Source of the DNA: Vibrio zhanjiangensis
GTDB taxonomy: Bacteria; Pseudomonadota; Gammaproteobacteria; Enterobacterales; Vibrionaceae
Assembly: GCF_030161235.1 (NCBI RefSeq)
Contig: NZ_BSPW01000044.1
Location: 1 to 64,000 of the forward strand
Direction: 5' to 3'
DNA: 64,000 bases
The position numbers were made by a program, and so were the translations under genes. Position 1 is the first letter of the stretch. Each line of letters begins with the position of its first letter. A model generated the notes under the pieces. The model worked only from the letters and a program-made list of their open reading frames with translations, was not told the DNA's origin and ran no database searches. Below are positions 55,173 to 64,000 of this stretch, piece by piece.

Positions 55173-57221
55173 TCATTTTTGTACAGCTTTGATAGGCGTT
55201 GAACCTTCAATAGCATAGAAGTTCTTTTCAAAACGAGAAGGTAGCTCTGATGCTGGTAGTGGTTTATCAAATAAATAACCTTGGAATTGATCGCAACCTA
55301 ACTCTCTAAGAATGTTGAGTTCCGCAGCTTCTTCTACCCCTTCTGCAATAACTTCTAGTTTTAATCTTTGTGCTGTCATTATAATGGTGTCAACGATGGC
55401 TTGATCGCTTTCATCTAAGTGAACTTGAGTGACAAATGAACGGTCGATCTTGAGAACATCTGCAGCCAAATGTTTTAAGTACCTCAGTGATGAATAACCA
55501 GTACCAAAATCGTCAATGGAAATCTTAAGGTTGAATTCCTTCAACTTACTCATTTTCTCTATCGCATCTTCTACGTTTTCAAGCAGTAGGTTTTCGGTAA
55601 TCTCTAATTCGATATGATCGCCTTTCACACCAGCCTGAGCCAATGCATCATGGATATATTCGACGAAACTATTTTGTGCAAATTGAAGTGGGCTGATATT
55701 GATAGCAAGCCGTTTAAAAGTATCAGGAAGAACGCCCTGTTTGAGCCAAGCGGAATATTGGTGTAAGGCTTGTTCAATGATCCAGTTACCTATTTGCAAA
55801 ATTTGTCCGGTCTCTTCTGCAATAGGCATGAAAACTCCCGGAGGTAGCAAGCCTTTTTCCGGATGGTTCCAGCGAATTAAGGCCTCCACACCAACAATTT
55901 GCTGCTTTCCACTGACTTGAGGCTGATAATAGAGCTCGAGTTGACCTTTATTGATCGCTTCATGAAGGCCTTTTTCAATTTCTAAGAATGACTCGACCTG
56001 AGCTTGCATTTCAGGTTCATAGAACATGTACTTGTTGCGCCCAGCGACTTTGGCTCTATATAAAGCTGTGTCTGCTTGACGCAAAACGTCAATGTTGGTG
56101 CTGCTAACTGAGGGAAATACAGATATGCCCACACTAGTTGTGCAATAGAGCAAATGATCATCAATTGAGTAAGGGTTTGAGATGAGCGCAAGAAGTTGCT
56201 GAGCGGTCTCGTGAGCTTTATCAGGGTGTACTGAAGGCATAAGAATAGCAAACTCGTCTCCACCGATACGTGCGGCGGTATAATCATCAGCAAGCCAAGC
56301 TTCCATTCGTTTTGCAATTGCTTTAATCAGATGGTCACCTATCGTATGTCCTAACGAGTCGTTGATAGTCTTAAACCTGTCTAGATCTAAATAAAACAAT
56401 ACACCAGCCGTTTTATCTCTTTTGGCTTTTTCTATCACATCTTCCAAAGTCTTAAGTAGCAAGCTCCGGTTAGCGAGTCCTGTGAGTGAATCGTAGTAAG
56501 CCAGCTGATTAAGTTTTGCTTCTGCCGCTTCTCTGTCTTTCCACAAATTGTGAAATGTCGTTGCGAGTTGTCCCAATTCATCATCTCTGTTGAGGTTTGG
56601 CATAGAGACTTCTTTGTGGTTTTGGAGAGATTTTACCCATTCAATGAGTGTCACAAGTGGTTTTGATAGTTTTTGATAGAAAAACAACAGCAATATGGTT
56701 GTCAGCAGGATATTTCTAAACAGATCAAACAGAAGTATATGACTTGTTTTGGCGATAAAGTTTTTCGCAATATTCGCGCCATTCACAGAAAAACTTAGTT
56801 TACCCACAACGACGTGTGAATTAGGTTGATGAAGCTCGGTTTCATAGACTGGTATGTTAGGAGTGAGATACTCCGATAGTGCCTCGGTAAATGAGCTTTC
56901 CATCACAACTTTACGTTCTTCTTCTGTCAACACATCGCCAAAGTCATCAACAATAGCGACACGGTAAATTGCACTATCCATGAGTAAGCTTGAAGCGACT
57001 TGCTCTGCTAAAAGTTGATTTAAATGGTATGCGGCTTGACTCGCGTTACTGTAATTTTGCAGTAACTTGAACTGATAGTGTTCTTCAATCCGTTTGTGTT
57101 CCTGATGGAGATCCACCAAGATTTGATAAAGACTAAAGATAATCCCCAGTATCACAGACACTAGGAAAACGGTTTTTGCTTGTCGGAATGCTAATGAGTT
57201 TATTTTTTTGCTCGCAGGCAT
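55173..57221 (-). CDS. rocS: Membrane GGDEF-EAL cyclic-di-GMP protein, RocS-like
   Basis: Regulator of cyclic-di-GMP levels, 682 residues. Two transmembrane helices (about 14-36 and 163-182) flank a periplasmic sensor domain, followed by a HAMP-like linker (DELGQLATTFHNLW), a GGDEF domain with intact GGDEF (near residue 318) and an EAL domain with intact EAL (VGVEALIRW, near 445), the DDFGTGYSS loop and the ELEITE metal/catalytic residues. No RxxD inhibitory site precedes GGDEF. Both halves look catalytically competent, so net activity is uncertain. I recall the V. cholerae gene at this locus as rocS, which affects rugosity and motility. Confidence 0.85.
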   Translation of the reverse strand: MPASKKINSLAFRQAKTVFLVSVILGIIFSLYQILVDLHQEHKRIEEHYQFKLLQNYSNASQAAYHLNQLLAEQVASSLLMDSAIYRVAIVDDFGDVLTEEERKVVMESSFTEALSEYLTPNIPVYETELHQPNSHVVVGKLSFSVNGANIAKNFIAKTSHILLFDLFRNILLTTILLLFFYQKLSKPLVTLIEWVKSLQNHKEVSMPNLNRDDELGQLATTFHNLWKDREAAEAKLNQLAYYDSLTGLANRSLLLKTLEDVIEKAKRDKTAGVLFYLDLDRFKTINDSLGHTIGDHLIKAIAKRMEAWLADDYTAARIGGDEFAILMPSVHPDKAHETAQQLLALISNPYSIDDHLLYCTTSVGISVFPSVSSTNIDVLRQADTALYRAKVAGRNKYMFYEPEMQAQVESFLEIEKGLHEAINKGQLELYYQPQVSGKQQIVGVEALIRWNHPEKGLLPPGVFMPIAEETGQILQIGNWIIEQALHQYSAWLKQGVLPDTFKRLAINISPLQFAQNSFVEYIHDALAQAGVKGDHIELEITENLLLENVEDAIEKMSKLKEFNLKISIDDFGTGYSSLRYLKHLAADVLKIDRSFVTQVHLDESDQAIVDTIIMTAQRLKLEVIAEGVEEAAELNILRELGCDQFQGYLFDKPLPASELPSRFEKNFYAIEGSTPIKAVQK

Positions 57222-57432
57222 AATCGTAACTGGTTCCCTCTACTCCTTTAGTTATAGACTAAATTTATTGATATTTTAATTTGTAGTGCATTTGAAGCAG
57301 ATTTATTTGTCTTTGTTGCTCCTAAAGCCAATATAAGCCAAAATACGGCGCAAAATAGAATCAATAAGCTAGTGTGCAAATCATGACTTGTTTCGACAGT
57401 TACTAGCTCGTTCAATTTAAGAAGAATCTTTG

Positions 57433-59022
57433 ATGTCAAATTCAGTATTTAAGGGCGAAGTCTCCAAGCGCAGAACATTCGCTATCATCTCTCACCCTGA
57501 TGCGGGTAAAACCACAATAACAGAAAAAGTATTACTTTTTGGTCGTGCAATTCAAACTGCAGGCACGGTTAAAGGAAGAGGCTCTGCACAACATGCCAAG
57601 TCAGATTGGATGGAAATGGAAAAGGAGCGTGGTATCTCTGTAACCACATCGGTAATGCAGTTTCCGTACAATGAGTGTCTTGTCAACCTTTTGGATACCC
57701 CAGGACACGAAGACTTTTCTGAAGATACATACCGTACCCTGACTGCCGTTGACTCATGTCTAATGGTGATCGATGCCGCTAAAGGTGTCGAAGATCGTAC
57801 TCGTAAATTGATGGAAGTGACACGATTACGTGATACGCCCATTGTCACTTTTATGAATAAGCTCGACCGAGATATTCGCGATCCTATGGAATTGTTGGAT
57901 GAAGTGGAAAGTGAATTGAGTATTGCATGCTCACCTATTACTTGGCCCATAGGTTGTGGGAAAGAGTTTAAAGGAGTCTACCATATACACCGTGATGAAA
58001 CGGTTCTCTATACCACAGGTCATGGCCATACGATTCAAGAAACACGTATTGTCAAAGGTCTAGACAACCCTGAACTTGATGAGGCCGTGGGAGATGAGTT
58101 GGCGCAGCAATTGCGAGAAGAGCTAGAGCTAGTTATCGGTGCCTGCCCTGAGTTTGACAACGCGCTTTTCCTTGCTGGTGAACTGACCCCGGTTTATTTT
58201 GGGACCGCATTAGGCAACTTTGGTGTAGACCATATGCTAGACGGGTTGACTGAATGGGCTCCTGCTCCGATGCCGCGTCAGGCTAATGAGCGTGAAGTTG
58301 AAGCCTATGAAGACAAATTTTCTGGTTTTGTATTTAAGATTCAGGCCAATATGGATCCTAAGCATAGAGATCGTATTGCTTTCATGCGTATTGTTTCTGG
58401 TACCTACAAACAAGGCATGAAAATGAATCATGTTCGTCTTGGGAAACAAGTCAATATTTCCGATGCTGTGACTTTTATGGCAGGAGACCGATCAAGAGCA
58501 GAAGAAGCCTATGCCGGTGATATTATAGGTCTACACAATCATGGCACCATCCAGATTGGTGATACCTTTACTCAAGGTGAGCTTCTGAAGTTTTCGGGTA
58601 TCCCCAATTTTGCCCCTGAACTATTTCGTCGTATTCGCCTTAAGGACCCACTAAAGCAAAAGCAATTATTAAAAGGCTTAGTTCAGCTTTCTGAGGAAGG
58701 TGCAGTGCAAGTGTTTCGTCCACTGCAAAACAATGACCTTATTGTAGGCGCGGTTGGTGTGCTTCAGTTTGACGTTGTGGTTGCGAGGTTAAAAGCAGAA
58801 TACAACGTGGAAGCTATATATGAAAGTGTCAATGTGGCGACTGCGCGCTGGGTTGATTGTAGTGACGGTAAAAAGCTCGATGAATTCCAGCGTAAAAACC
58901 AAGCAAATTTGGCTCTCGATGGTGGAGACAACCTAACGTATATTGCGCCAACAATGGTTAATCTCAATTTGGCTAAAGAGCGTTTCCCAGATGTTGATTT
59001 TCGTGCAACTCGCGAGCATTAA
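57433..59022 (+). CDS. prfC: Peptide chain release factor 3
   Basis: GTPase that recycles RF1/RF2 from the ribosome after termination. I use the ATG at 57433, giving 529 residues, the length of E. coli RF3; a TTG one codon earlier is less likely. G motifs are SHPDAGKTT (G1), the [16 protein letters not shown] region (G3, with switch II) and NKLDRD (G4). Domains II and III follow. A bidirectional terminator separates it from srmB, which is convergent. Confidence 0.97.
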   Translation: MSNSVFKGEVSKRRTFAIISHPDAGKTTITEKVLLFGRAIQTAGTVKGRGSAQHAKSDWMEMEKERGISVTTSVMQFPYNECLVNLLDTPGHEDFSEDTYRTLTAVDSCLMVIDAAKGVEDRTRKLMEVTRLRDTPIVTFMNKLDRDIRDPMELLDEVESELSIACSPITWPIGCGKEFKGVYHIHRDETVLYTTGHGHTIQETRIVKGLDNPELDEAVGDELAQQLREELELVIGACPEFDNALFLAGELTPVYFGTALGNFGVDHMLDGLTEWAPAPMPRQANEREVEAYEDKFSGFVFKIQANMDPKHRDRIAFMRIVSGTYKQGMKMNHVRLGKQVNISDAVTFMAGDRSRAEEAYAGDIIGLHNHGTIQIGDTFTQGELLKFSGIPNFAPELFRRIRLKDPLKQKQLLKGLVQLSEEGAVQVFRPLQNNDLIVGAVGVLQFDVVVARLKAEYNVEAIYESVNVATARWVDCSDGKKLDEFQRKNQANLALDGGDNLTYIAPTMVNLNLAKERFPDVDFRATREH

Positions 59023-59040
59023 CACTCAGGTGCCTACAAT

Positions 59041-59072
59041 AAAAGGGCTAGCGCTTTGTCGCTAGCCCTTTT
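59041..59072. terminator. Bidirectional terminator between prfC and srmB
   Basis: AAAAGGGCTAGCG (59041-59053) / CGCTAGCCCTTTT (59060-59072): a perfect 13-bp stem with a 6-nt loop between two convergent genes, T-runs on both strands. Confidence 0.94.
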
Positions 59073-59087
59073 GTGTATTTAAGACGG

Positions 59088-60320
59088 TTATTTTTTCTTT
59101 TTAGTGGTTTTCTTTTTGTTTTTGACGGGTGGTTTTTTCTTATCGTCTTTTTTCTTTTTCTTGAACACAGGCTTCTTATGCTTGGGTCGAAGCTCTTTAA
59201 TAAATCTTTCTTTAATCTCTTCTTTAACGTAACGCGTCACGCGTTCCATCATAGGTTGATCATGGGCTTCGATCAGTGAAATCGCATTGCCCTTTTTTCC
59301 TGCACGAGCTGTACGGCCAATGCGATGTAGATATACGTCGGCACTACGGGGCATATCATAGTTGATGACATGACTTATATCGGGCAAATCAATTCCACGA
59401 GCCGCAACATCGGTTGCAATTAGTATATTGACGCTAGCATCTCTAAAACGTGAAATGGCATTATTACGTCTGTCTTGTGGCATTTCGCCTTGAATCCAAG
59501 CACATGGGATTTGATCTTTTTCAAGCTCAGAACGCAGCTCTGCTAAACGTTCACGAGTTTTGACGAAAATAATAGTACGTTCCGCTTGCTCGGTTAGAAT
59601 ATGTTTAAGCAGGGCTAACTTATGCGGTAGATCGTCGGCCCTATGATACCATTGCGCGATTTTCTTGCGTTCTCTTCGTGAAGGTTCGGCGTCTATATGG
59701 GCAGGATCTTTTAGTAAGTCAGCACTAAAACCCTCCACACCCTTACCTTCCAATGTCGCTGAAAAGAGTAAGGTTTGCTTACGCCAGCGGCACTCTGAGG
59801 ACAAACGATCGACAGTTGGCCCAAAACCCATATCGAGCATGCGATCGGCTTCGTCTAAAATGAGCCATTCTATCGCTCGGCAATCAAAACGCTCCGCTTC
59901 AATGTACTCCATCAACCGGCCTGGTGTCGCAACAACGATATCTTGGGTTGTCGATAGAATCTCTGCATGTTCCTGGTATTGGACACCACCAGTAATCGTA
60001 AAAATATTTAAATTGGTGTGTTTGGCAAAATCACGGGCTTGATCTGCCACTTGCATTGCCAATTCACGAGTTGGAGTGAGAATTAAAATTCGTGCAGGTC
60101 CCGGTTTTCGACGAGGAAAGTCTAGTAAATATTGCAATGCTGGGAGTGCAAAAGCGGCGGTCTTACCTGTGCCTGTCGGGGCAGATGCAAGAATATCTTT
60201 GCCATCTAAAGCTTGTGGAATTGACTCTGCTTGAATCTGAGTTGGGCGACTAAAGCCCATTTCTTCTATTGCGATGAGCAGGTTTGGATCGAGCTCTAGT
60301 TCAGCAAAATTTTTGATCAC
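59088..60320 (-). CDS. srmB: DEAD-box RNA helicase SrmB
   Basis: ATP-dependent RNA helicase that assists early 50S ribosomal subunit assembly. The 410-residue protein has the Q-motif (FSRPTQIQ), Walker A APTGTGKT, PTRELAMQV, DEAD in LILDEADRM, SAT, and HRIGRTARAG as motif VI. It resembles E. coli SrmB (RERKKIAQWYHRADDL is a shared block). The C-terminal ~30 residues are almost entirely Lys with a few Asp, Asn, Pro and Thr, a basic RNA-binding tail. The conserved neighbour trmN lies upstream on the same strand. Confidence 0.95.
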   Translation of the reverse strand: MIKNFAELELDPNLLIAIEEMGFSRPTQIQAESIPQALDGKDILASAPTGTGKTAAFALPALQYLLDFPRRKPGPARILILTPTRELAMQVADQARDFAKHTNLNIFTITGGVQYQEHAEILSTTQDIVVATPGRLMEYIEAERFDCRAIEWLILDEADRMLDMGFGPTVDRLSSECRWRKQTLLFSATLEGKGVEGFSADLLKDPAHIDAEPSRRERKKIAQWYHRADDLPHKLALLKHILTEQAERTIIFVKTRERLAELRSELEKDQIPCAWIQGEMPQDRRNNAISRFRDASVNILIATDVAARGIDLPDISHVINYDMPRSADVYLHRIGRTARAGKKGNAISLIEAHDQPMMERVTRYVKEEIKERFIKELRPKHKKPVFKKKKKDDKKKPPVKNKKKTTKKKK

Positions 60321-60410
60321 TCTGGTATCTCCACACGCTGGTAAGTGAGAACTATAAAATTGAGGAAACGTATTATAGAGGCTTCGGTGATACGGGTCAC
60401 ACCTTAATTT

Positions 60411-61130
60411 TTACATCTTGAGATAAAAGTCTTGAGTAAGAGCGATAAAGTCTTCAGTGTAAGCATTATTTGTTTGAATAATGAGTTGCTGACTTTCAAG
60501 CCCAGTGTCTATTTGAGCGAGTTGTATCAAGAGTCGATGAGGCGGTTTTCTATCGGTTGATTGGACCTCACACAATTTGGTTAGATTCCATCCGATAGAT
60601 AGTGCTAGTTCGATGAATTTTCGTCCTTCAGCTTCTGGTAGTACAAACCAAGCTTTCCCTTCTTCGGTGACCAGAGTGAGTACTTTTGTTAGTAGGGCCT
60701 GATGATTGAGGGTTAACGTATGTCTTGCTATGGCTCGCTGTTTTTTCGAAGAGGTTTCTCCTGTGTCAAAATAAGGCGGATTGCAGATGATAGCGTCATA
60801 TTTGCTTTGAAATGGAAAAGTTAACACATCCCCCGACAACAGATTTATACGCGTGTGCCATGGTGAATTGTCAAAGTTAGTCTTAGCGGCCGAGCAAGCT
60901 TGATCATCAATTTCAATAGCATCAATAGTGCAATTTGGATTTCGCTGAGCACAGATCAAAGCGAGCAATCCAGTTCCTGTGCCTATATCAAGAACTTTTG
61001 TTGCCCTATGTAAGTCACACCAAGTGCCAAGTAACACGCTATCGGTACTGACTGGCATACCTGAATAGCCACCGGTCACTTTAAATTGTTTGAATGTAAA
61101 GTCTTTGGTTTTGGCGTTGTTGTTTTTCAT
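60411..61130 (-). CDS. trmN: tRNA1(Val) (adenine37-N6)-methyltransferase
   Basis: TrmN6 (YfiC) methylates A37 of tRNA1(Val). The 239-residue protein begins with FTFKQFKV and has the SAM motif VLDIGTGTGLLAL near residue 45 and the N6-adenine signature NPPYF near residue 118. It lies next to srmB, as in E. coli where yfiC and srmB are neighbours. Confidence 0.94.
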   Translation of the reverse strand: MKNNNAKTKDFTFKQFKVTGGYSGMPVSTDSVLLGTWCDLHRATKVLDIGTGTGLLALICAQRNPNCTIDAIEIDDQACSAAKTNFDNSPWHTRINLLSGDVLTFPFQSKYDAIICNPPYFDTGETSSKKQRAIARHTLTLNHQALLTKVLTLVTEEGKAWFVLPEAEGRKFIELALSIGWNLTKLCEVQSTDRKPPHRLLIQLAQIDTGLESQQLIIQTNNAYTEDFIALTQDFYLKM

Positions 61131-61421
61131 TGTTGTTTACAGTTATGCTCGGAGTTGATTTGGTAGGTTTGTTTAAAACTTGTTGTTGTTGTGTTAAGTT
61201 TAAAGTTGCTTTTTGCCAATATTATCATCTTAATTTAATTCTCAATTTAGTCAATAATGCTGCATATTGGCCTTATTTATAAATTTATATGATGTTCTCA
61301 GGCTTAGGCTTGCAGATAAGAGAGTGTTTCGTCATTATTCGCGTCCAAATTTATAGACTGGGCAACCTATTGGATAGCTCAGCATACACAACATCAATCA
61401 CATATAGTTAAAGGGTCTCTT

Positions 61422-62735
61422 GTGAATCAGACTTTAAAATTAACAGATATTATTGCGTTAGGCTTTATGCTTTTCGCGTTCTTTTTGGGTGCTGGCAATA
61501 TTATTTTTCCACCGTTAGCGGGTCAGTTGGCTGGTGAAAATATGATACCAGCAATGATAGGTTTTCTTGGCACGGCTGTTGGTCTTCCCCTTGCTACGAT
61601 TATTGCAATTGCAGTGGCTGGTGGCTCATGGGAGCACTTAACTCAAGATTTACCTAAGCGTGCAGCAATGCTGATGGCAGTGTTAATCTTTATCATCATC
61701 GGGCCTGCTTTTGCTGCGCCTCGAACTGGGTTAGTTGCCTATGAGATGGCGGTTAAGCCAATTTTTATCGAGGCTACTCAATCACATCTGACTTTATTTT
61801 CAGTACTATTTTTTGCCGTCGCAATCTTTTTCTCTTGGTCTCAGGGAAAGCTAATTGACGTGATAGGCAAAGTTCTCACGCCTGTTCTGTTTATCGGTTT
61901 AATTATTTTGGCTTTTGCAGTATTTGTGGATCCACAGGGATCTATGCAGTTTGCTCAAGGTGAATACTTGAAGCAACCTCTGCAAAAAGGTTTCCTTGAA
62001 GGGTATAACACTATGGACACCTTTGGAGCATTAATGTTTGGTGTCTTGATTGTTGACGCGTTGCGTCAGAGAGGGATCACAGAACAAAAAGCAACAGCTC
62101 GATACTTGATTAGTGCTGCATGTATTGCTGCTATTGGCCTTGCGTTTGTTTATATCTCTCTGTTCTACTTAGGAGCGACGAGCTCTGCAGTCGCATCGGG
62201 CGCCGATAATGGTGGTATCATCCTCAGTCTGTATGTCCAATCTTTATTTGGTCCATATGGACAAATTGTGTTGTCAGTCATTGTATTACTTGCTTGTTTG
62301 ACAACCGCGATAGGCCTTATTTCTGCCTGTTCTGACTACTTTAGTTCTTTGACTCCTGTTTCATACAAACAATGGGTTATCATAAATGGTGTGGCTTGCG
62401 CTGTAGTGGCGAATGTTGGTCTATCTCAGCTAATTACTCTATCCATACCCGTGCTATTTGCTTTATATCCGGTTGCTATTGCCCTTGTGGTGTTGACGTT
62501 CATACGCAAGTTTCTCCCAAGTCCTAAACTTGCCTACCGAGTTGTACTTGCAGTATCACTTCTTTTTGCTCTTATTGATGCATTGAAAGTGGCGGGTTTT
62601 GACGTCTCTGCTTTCAGTGTGCTGCCTATGTTTGATTTTGGCATGGGTTGGTTGCTACCAACTTTCGCCACTATGATAGGTATGCTTTTTGTCGGCAAAT
62701 CTGAGCAGCCATCTCTAAATAAAGAAGTCGCATAA
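61422..62735 (+). CDS. brnQ: Branched-chain amino acid transport protein BrnQ
   Basis: LIVCS-family sodium- or proton-coupled transporter for Leu, Ile and Val in the inner membrane. The 437-residue protein has about twelve hydrophobic segments and the family N-terminus with FFLGAGNIIFPP (near residues 20-31). The GTG start at 61422 follows AAGGG by 6 nt. The preceding ~290-bp gap (61131-61421) is AT-rich and divergent from trmN; I see no gene in it and no specific operator I can name. A strong terminator follows. Confidence 0.96.
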   Translation: MNQTLKLTDIIALGFMLFAFFLGAGNIIFPPLAGQLAGENMIPAMIGFLGTAVGLPLATIIAIAVAGGSWEHLTQDLPKRAAMLMAVLIFIIIGPAFAAPRTGLVAYEMAVKPIFIEATQSHLTLFSVLFFAVAIFFSWSQGKLIDVIGKVLTPVLFIGLIILAFAVFVDPQGSMQFAQGEYLKQPLQKGFLEGYNTMDTFGALMFGVLIVDALRQRGITEQKATARYLISAACIAAIGLAFVYISLFYLGATSSAVASGADNGGIILSLYVQSLFGPYGQIVLSVIVLLACLTTAIGLISACSDYFSSLTPVSYKQWVIINGVACAVVANVGLSQLITLSIPVLFALYPVAIALVVLTFIRKFLPSPKLAYRVVLAVSLLFALIDALKVAGFDVSAFSVLPMFDFGMGWLLPTFATMIGMLFVGKSEQPSLNKEVA

Positions 62736-62760
62736 ATTAATCAAAGATTGATAGGCAAAA

Positions 62761-62797
62761 TCCACCTAGCTGATGCAGTTCAGCAGGTGGATTTTTG
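62761..62797 (+). terminator. Terminator of brnQ
   Basis: TCCACCT-A-GCTGA (62761-62773) pairs with TCAGC-AGGTGGA (62780-62791), a 12-bp stem with one bulged A, then TTTTT. Confidence 0.93.
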
Positions 62798-62897
62798 TGT
62801 GCAAAATTCGCTGTCACTTCCAAAATAAATCTGTATCTTCATCACACTTTTCAGTACAATCCTTCGGTTAAATTCTACTCATAAATGTTGAGCGAGT

Positions 62898-63996
62898 ATG
62901 TTTGAAATTAATCCAATTAAAAATCGCCTGAAGGACGTGTCTGAGCGCACCAATGTCCTGAGGGGGTACCTTTGACTATGACGCGAAGCAAGAGCGTCTA
63001 GAAGAAGTCAATGCAGAATTAGAGCAGCCAGATGTTTGGAACGAACCTGAGCGTGCACAGGCATTAGGAAAAGAACGAGCGTCTCTTGAGGCGGTTGTAG
63101 AAACTATCGATCAGCTTATTCAAGGTGTTGAAGATGTTGATGGCCTGCTTGAGTTAGCCGTAGAAGAAGAAGATCAAGAAACGTTTGATGAAATTGAGCC
63201 TGAATTGGCTGAGCTAGAAAGCAAGCTGGAAAAGCTTGAATTTCGTCGTATGTTCTCTGGCGATCATGATGGATCAGATTGTTATATTGATTTGCAATCT
63301 GGCTCAGGTGGCACTGAGGCTCAAGATTGGACATCTATGATGTTACGTATGTATCTACGCTGGGCTGAAGCGAAAGGTTTTAAAACTGAAGTTATTGAAG
63401 TATCTGAAGGAGAGGTGGCTGGTCTTAAAGGTGCGACAGTTAAGATTTCAGGTGAATACGCCTATGGGTGGTTGAGAACGGAAACCGGTGTTCATCGTTT
63501 GGTACGTAAATCTCCCTTTGATTCAAGTGGACGTCGCCATACTTCGTTTGCTTCTGCTTTTATCTACCCAGAAATTGACGACAATATTCAGATAGACATT
63601 AATCCAGCGGATCTTCGTATTGATGTGTACCGCGCTTCTGGTGCAGGTGGACAACACGTAAACACCACCGAATCTGCGGTACGTATTACGCACGTTCCGA
63701 CAAATACCGTGGTTCAGTGTCAGAATGATCGCTCTCAGCACAAGAATAAAGATCAGGCAATGAAGCAGCTGCGTGCCAAATTATTTGAGCTAGAAATTCA
63801 AAAGCAGAATGCTGAAAAGCAAGCGAATGAAGATGCGAAATCTGACATCGGTTGGGGTAGTCAGATCCGTTCATACGTACTGGATGACTCACGCATAAAA
63901 GATTTGCGCACTGGCGTTGAAAATCGCAATACACAAGCGGTTCTTGACGGTGATTTAGACAAATTCATTGAAGCTAGCCTGAAATCAGGTCTGTAA
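62898..63996 (+). CDS. prfB: Peptide chain release factor 2 (programmed +1 frameshift)
   Basis: RF2 reads UGA and UAA stop codons and hydrolyses peptidyl-tRNA. The gene starts at ATG 62898; codon 26 is an in-frame TGA (62973-62975) after CTT, and the ribosome shifts +1 to continue at GAC 62974. The upstream AGGGGG (62961-62966) is the internal Shine-Dalgarno that promotes the shift, so RF2 regulates its own synthesis. The joined product has 365 residues, as in E. coli, with the stop-codon recognition tripeptide SPF at 205-207 and GGQ at 250-252. Residue 246 is Ala rather than the Thr of E. coli K-12. The stop codon TAA is at 63994-63996. Confidence 0.97.
62961..62976 (+). promoter_or_regulatory. 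RF2 programmed frameshift site
   Basis: AGGGGGTACCTTTGAC: an internal Shine-Dalgarno, a 3-nt spacer, a slippery CTT codon, the TGA stop and a following C that weakens termination. This matches the conserved bacterial prfB frameshift signal, with TAC in place of the TAT of the E. coli gene. Confidence 0.97.
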
Positions 63997-64000
63997 GCTT

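Noticed and set aside
57248..57439. 63-codon minus-strand frame between rocS and prfC
   Set aside because: Overlaps the prfC start region and has no ribosome-binding site; AT-rich chance frame.
1..64000. tRNA or rRNA genes, CRISPR arrays, insertion sequences, prophage genes
   Set aside because: None recognised by eye on either strand; no transposase, integrase or regularly spaced repeats were seen.

Overview
The window is a contiguous stretch of a Vibrionaceae chromosome, most likely a Vibrio species. Gene order follows, from memory, the Vibrio cholerae chromosome I interval from gluQ to prfB: dksA-sfsA-hrpB-mrcB, acnB-yacL-glnK-amtB, fbpABC, the chitin-disaccharide operon with chiS, hemL-erpA, tyrS-dacB-ompU-greA, rlmE-ftsH-folP-glmM, rocS-prfC-srmB-brnQ-prfB. 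Base composition is moderately AT-rich. I see no insertion sequence, prophage, CRISPR array, rRNA or tRNA gene; the window is core chromosome, densely packed on both strands.

Layout. 1-9.5 kb: gluQ, dksA and sfsA (minus), then hrpB-mrcB and a patatin/beta-barrel phospholipase (plus). 9.8-14.7 kb: aconitase B, yacL, then nitrogen sensing and ammonium uptake (glnK-amtB) behind a sigma-54 type promoter. 14.8-18.6 kb: the ferric iron importer fbpABC behind a Fur-box-like palindrome. 18.6-32.3 kb, minus strand: the chito-oligosaccharide block of GH20 and GH9 enzymes, a five-gene Opp-like ABC importer and the hybrid sensor kinase ChiS. ChiS keeps His469 and Asp772. 32.5-36.8 kb: rsmC, a PerM-family protein, an unlisted 41-aa cysteine-rich membrane peptide, hemL and erpA, the last with an IscR-like site. 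37-42.6 kb: an RND efflux pair and an M23 endopeptidase. 42.8-48.8 kb: tyrS, an MgtE-like magnesium transporter lacking CBS domains, dacB, the porin OmpU and greA. 48.9-54.2 kb: yhbY, rlmE, ftsH, folP, glmM. 54.3-64 kb: holD-rimI, rocS, prfC, srmB, trmN, brnQ and prfB, which uses the classic programmed +1 frameshift.

Points that stand out. (1) The mgtE-like gene has a long 5' leader with a 14-codon acidic/proline-containing leader ORF. The end of that ORF can form two mutually exclusive RNA pairings, an architecture like the mgtL/mgtA attenuators but in a different sequence and a different transporter family. (2) The terminator hairpin of yacL contains GCACC-N5-GGTGC, an NtrC-like site, at a plausible enhancer distance from the glnK sigma-54 promoter. 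(3) The chitin operon lacks the phosphorylase, sugar kinase and phosphomutase genes I recall from the V. cholerae operon. (4) glmM is followed directly by holD, not by secG-rimP-nusA-infB. (5) The greA leader carries a strong terminator-like hairpin like the E. coli GraL locus. (6) Several small ORFs, repeats and hairpins lie in the intergenic regions.

All similarity statements rest on recognising protein families and motifs by eye; no database search was run.
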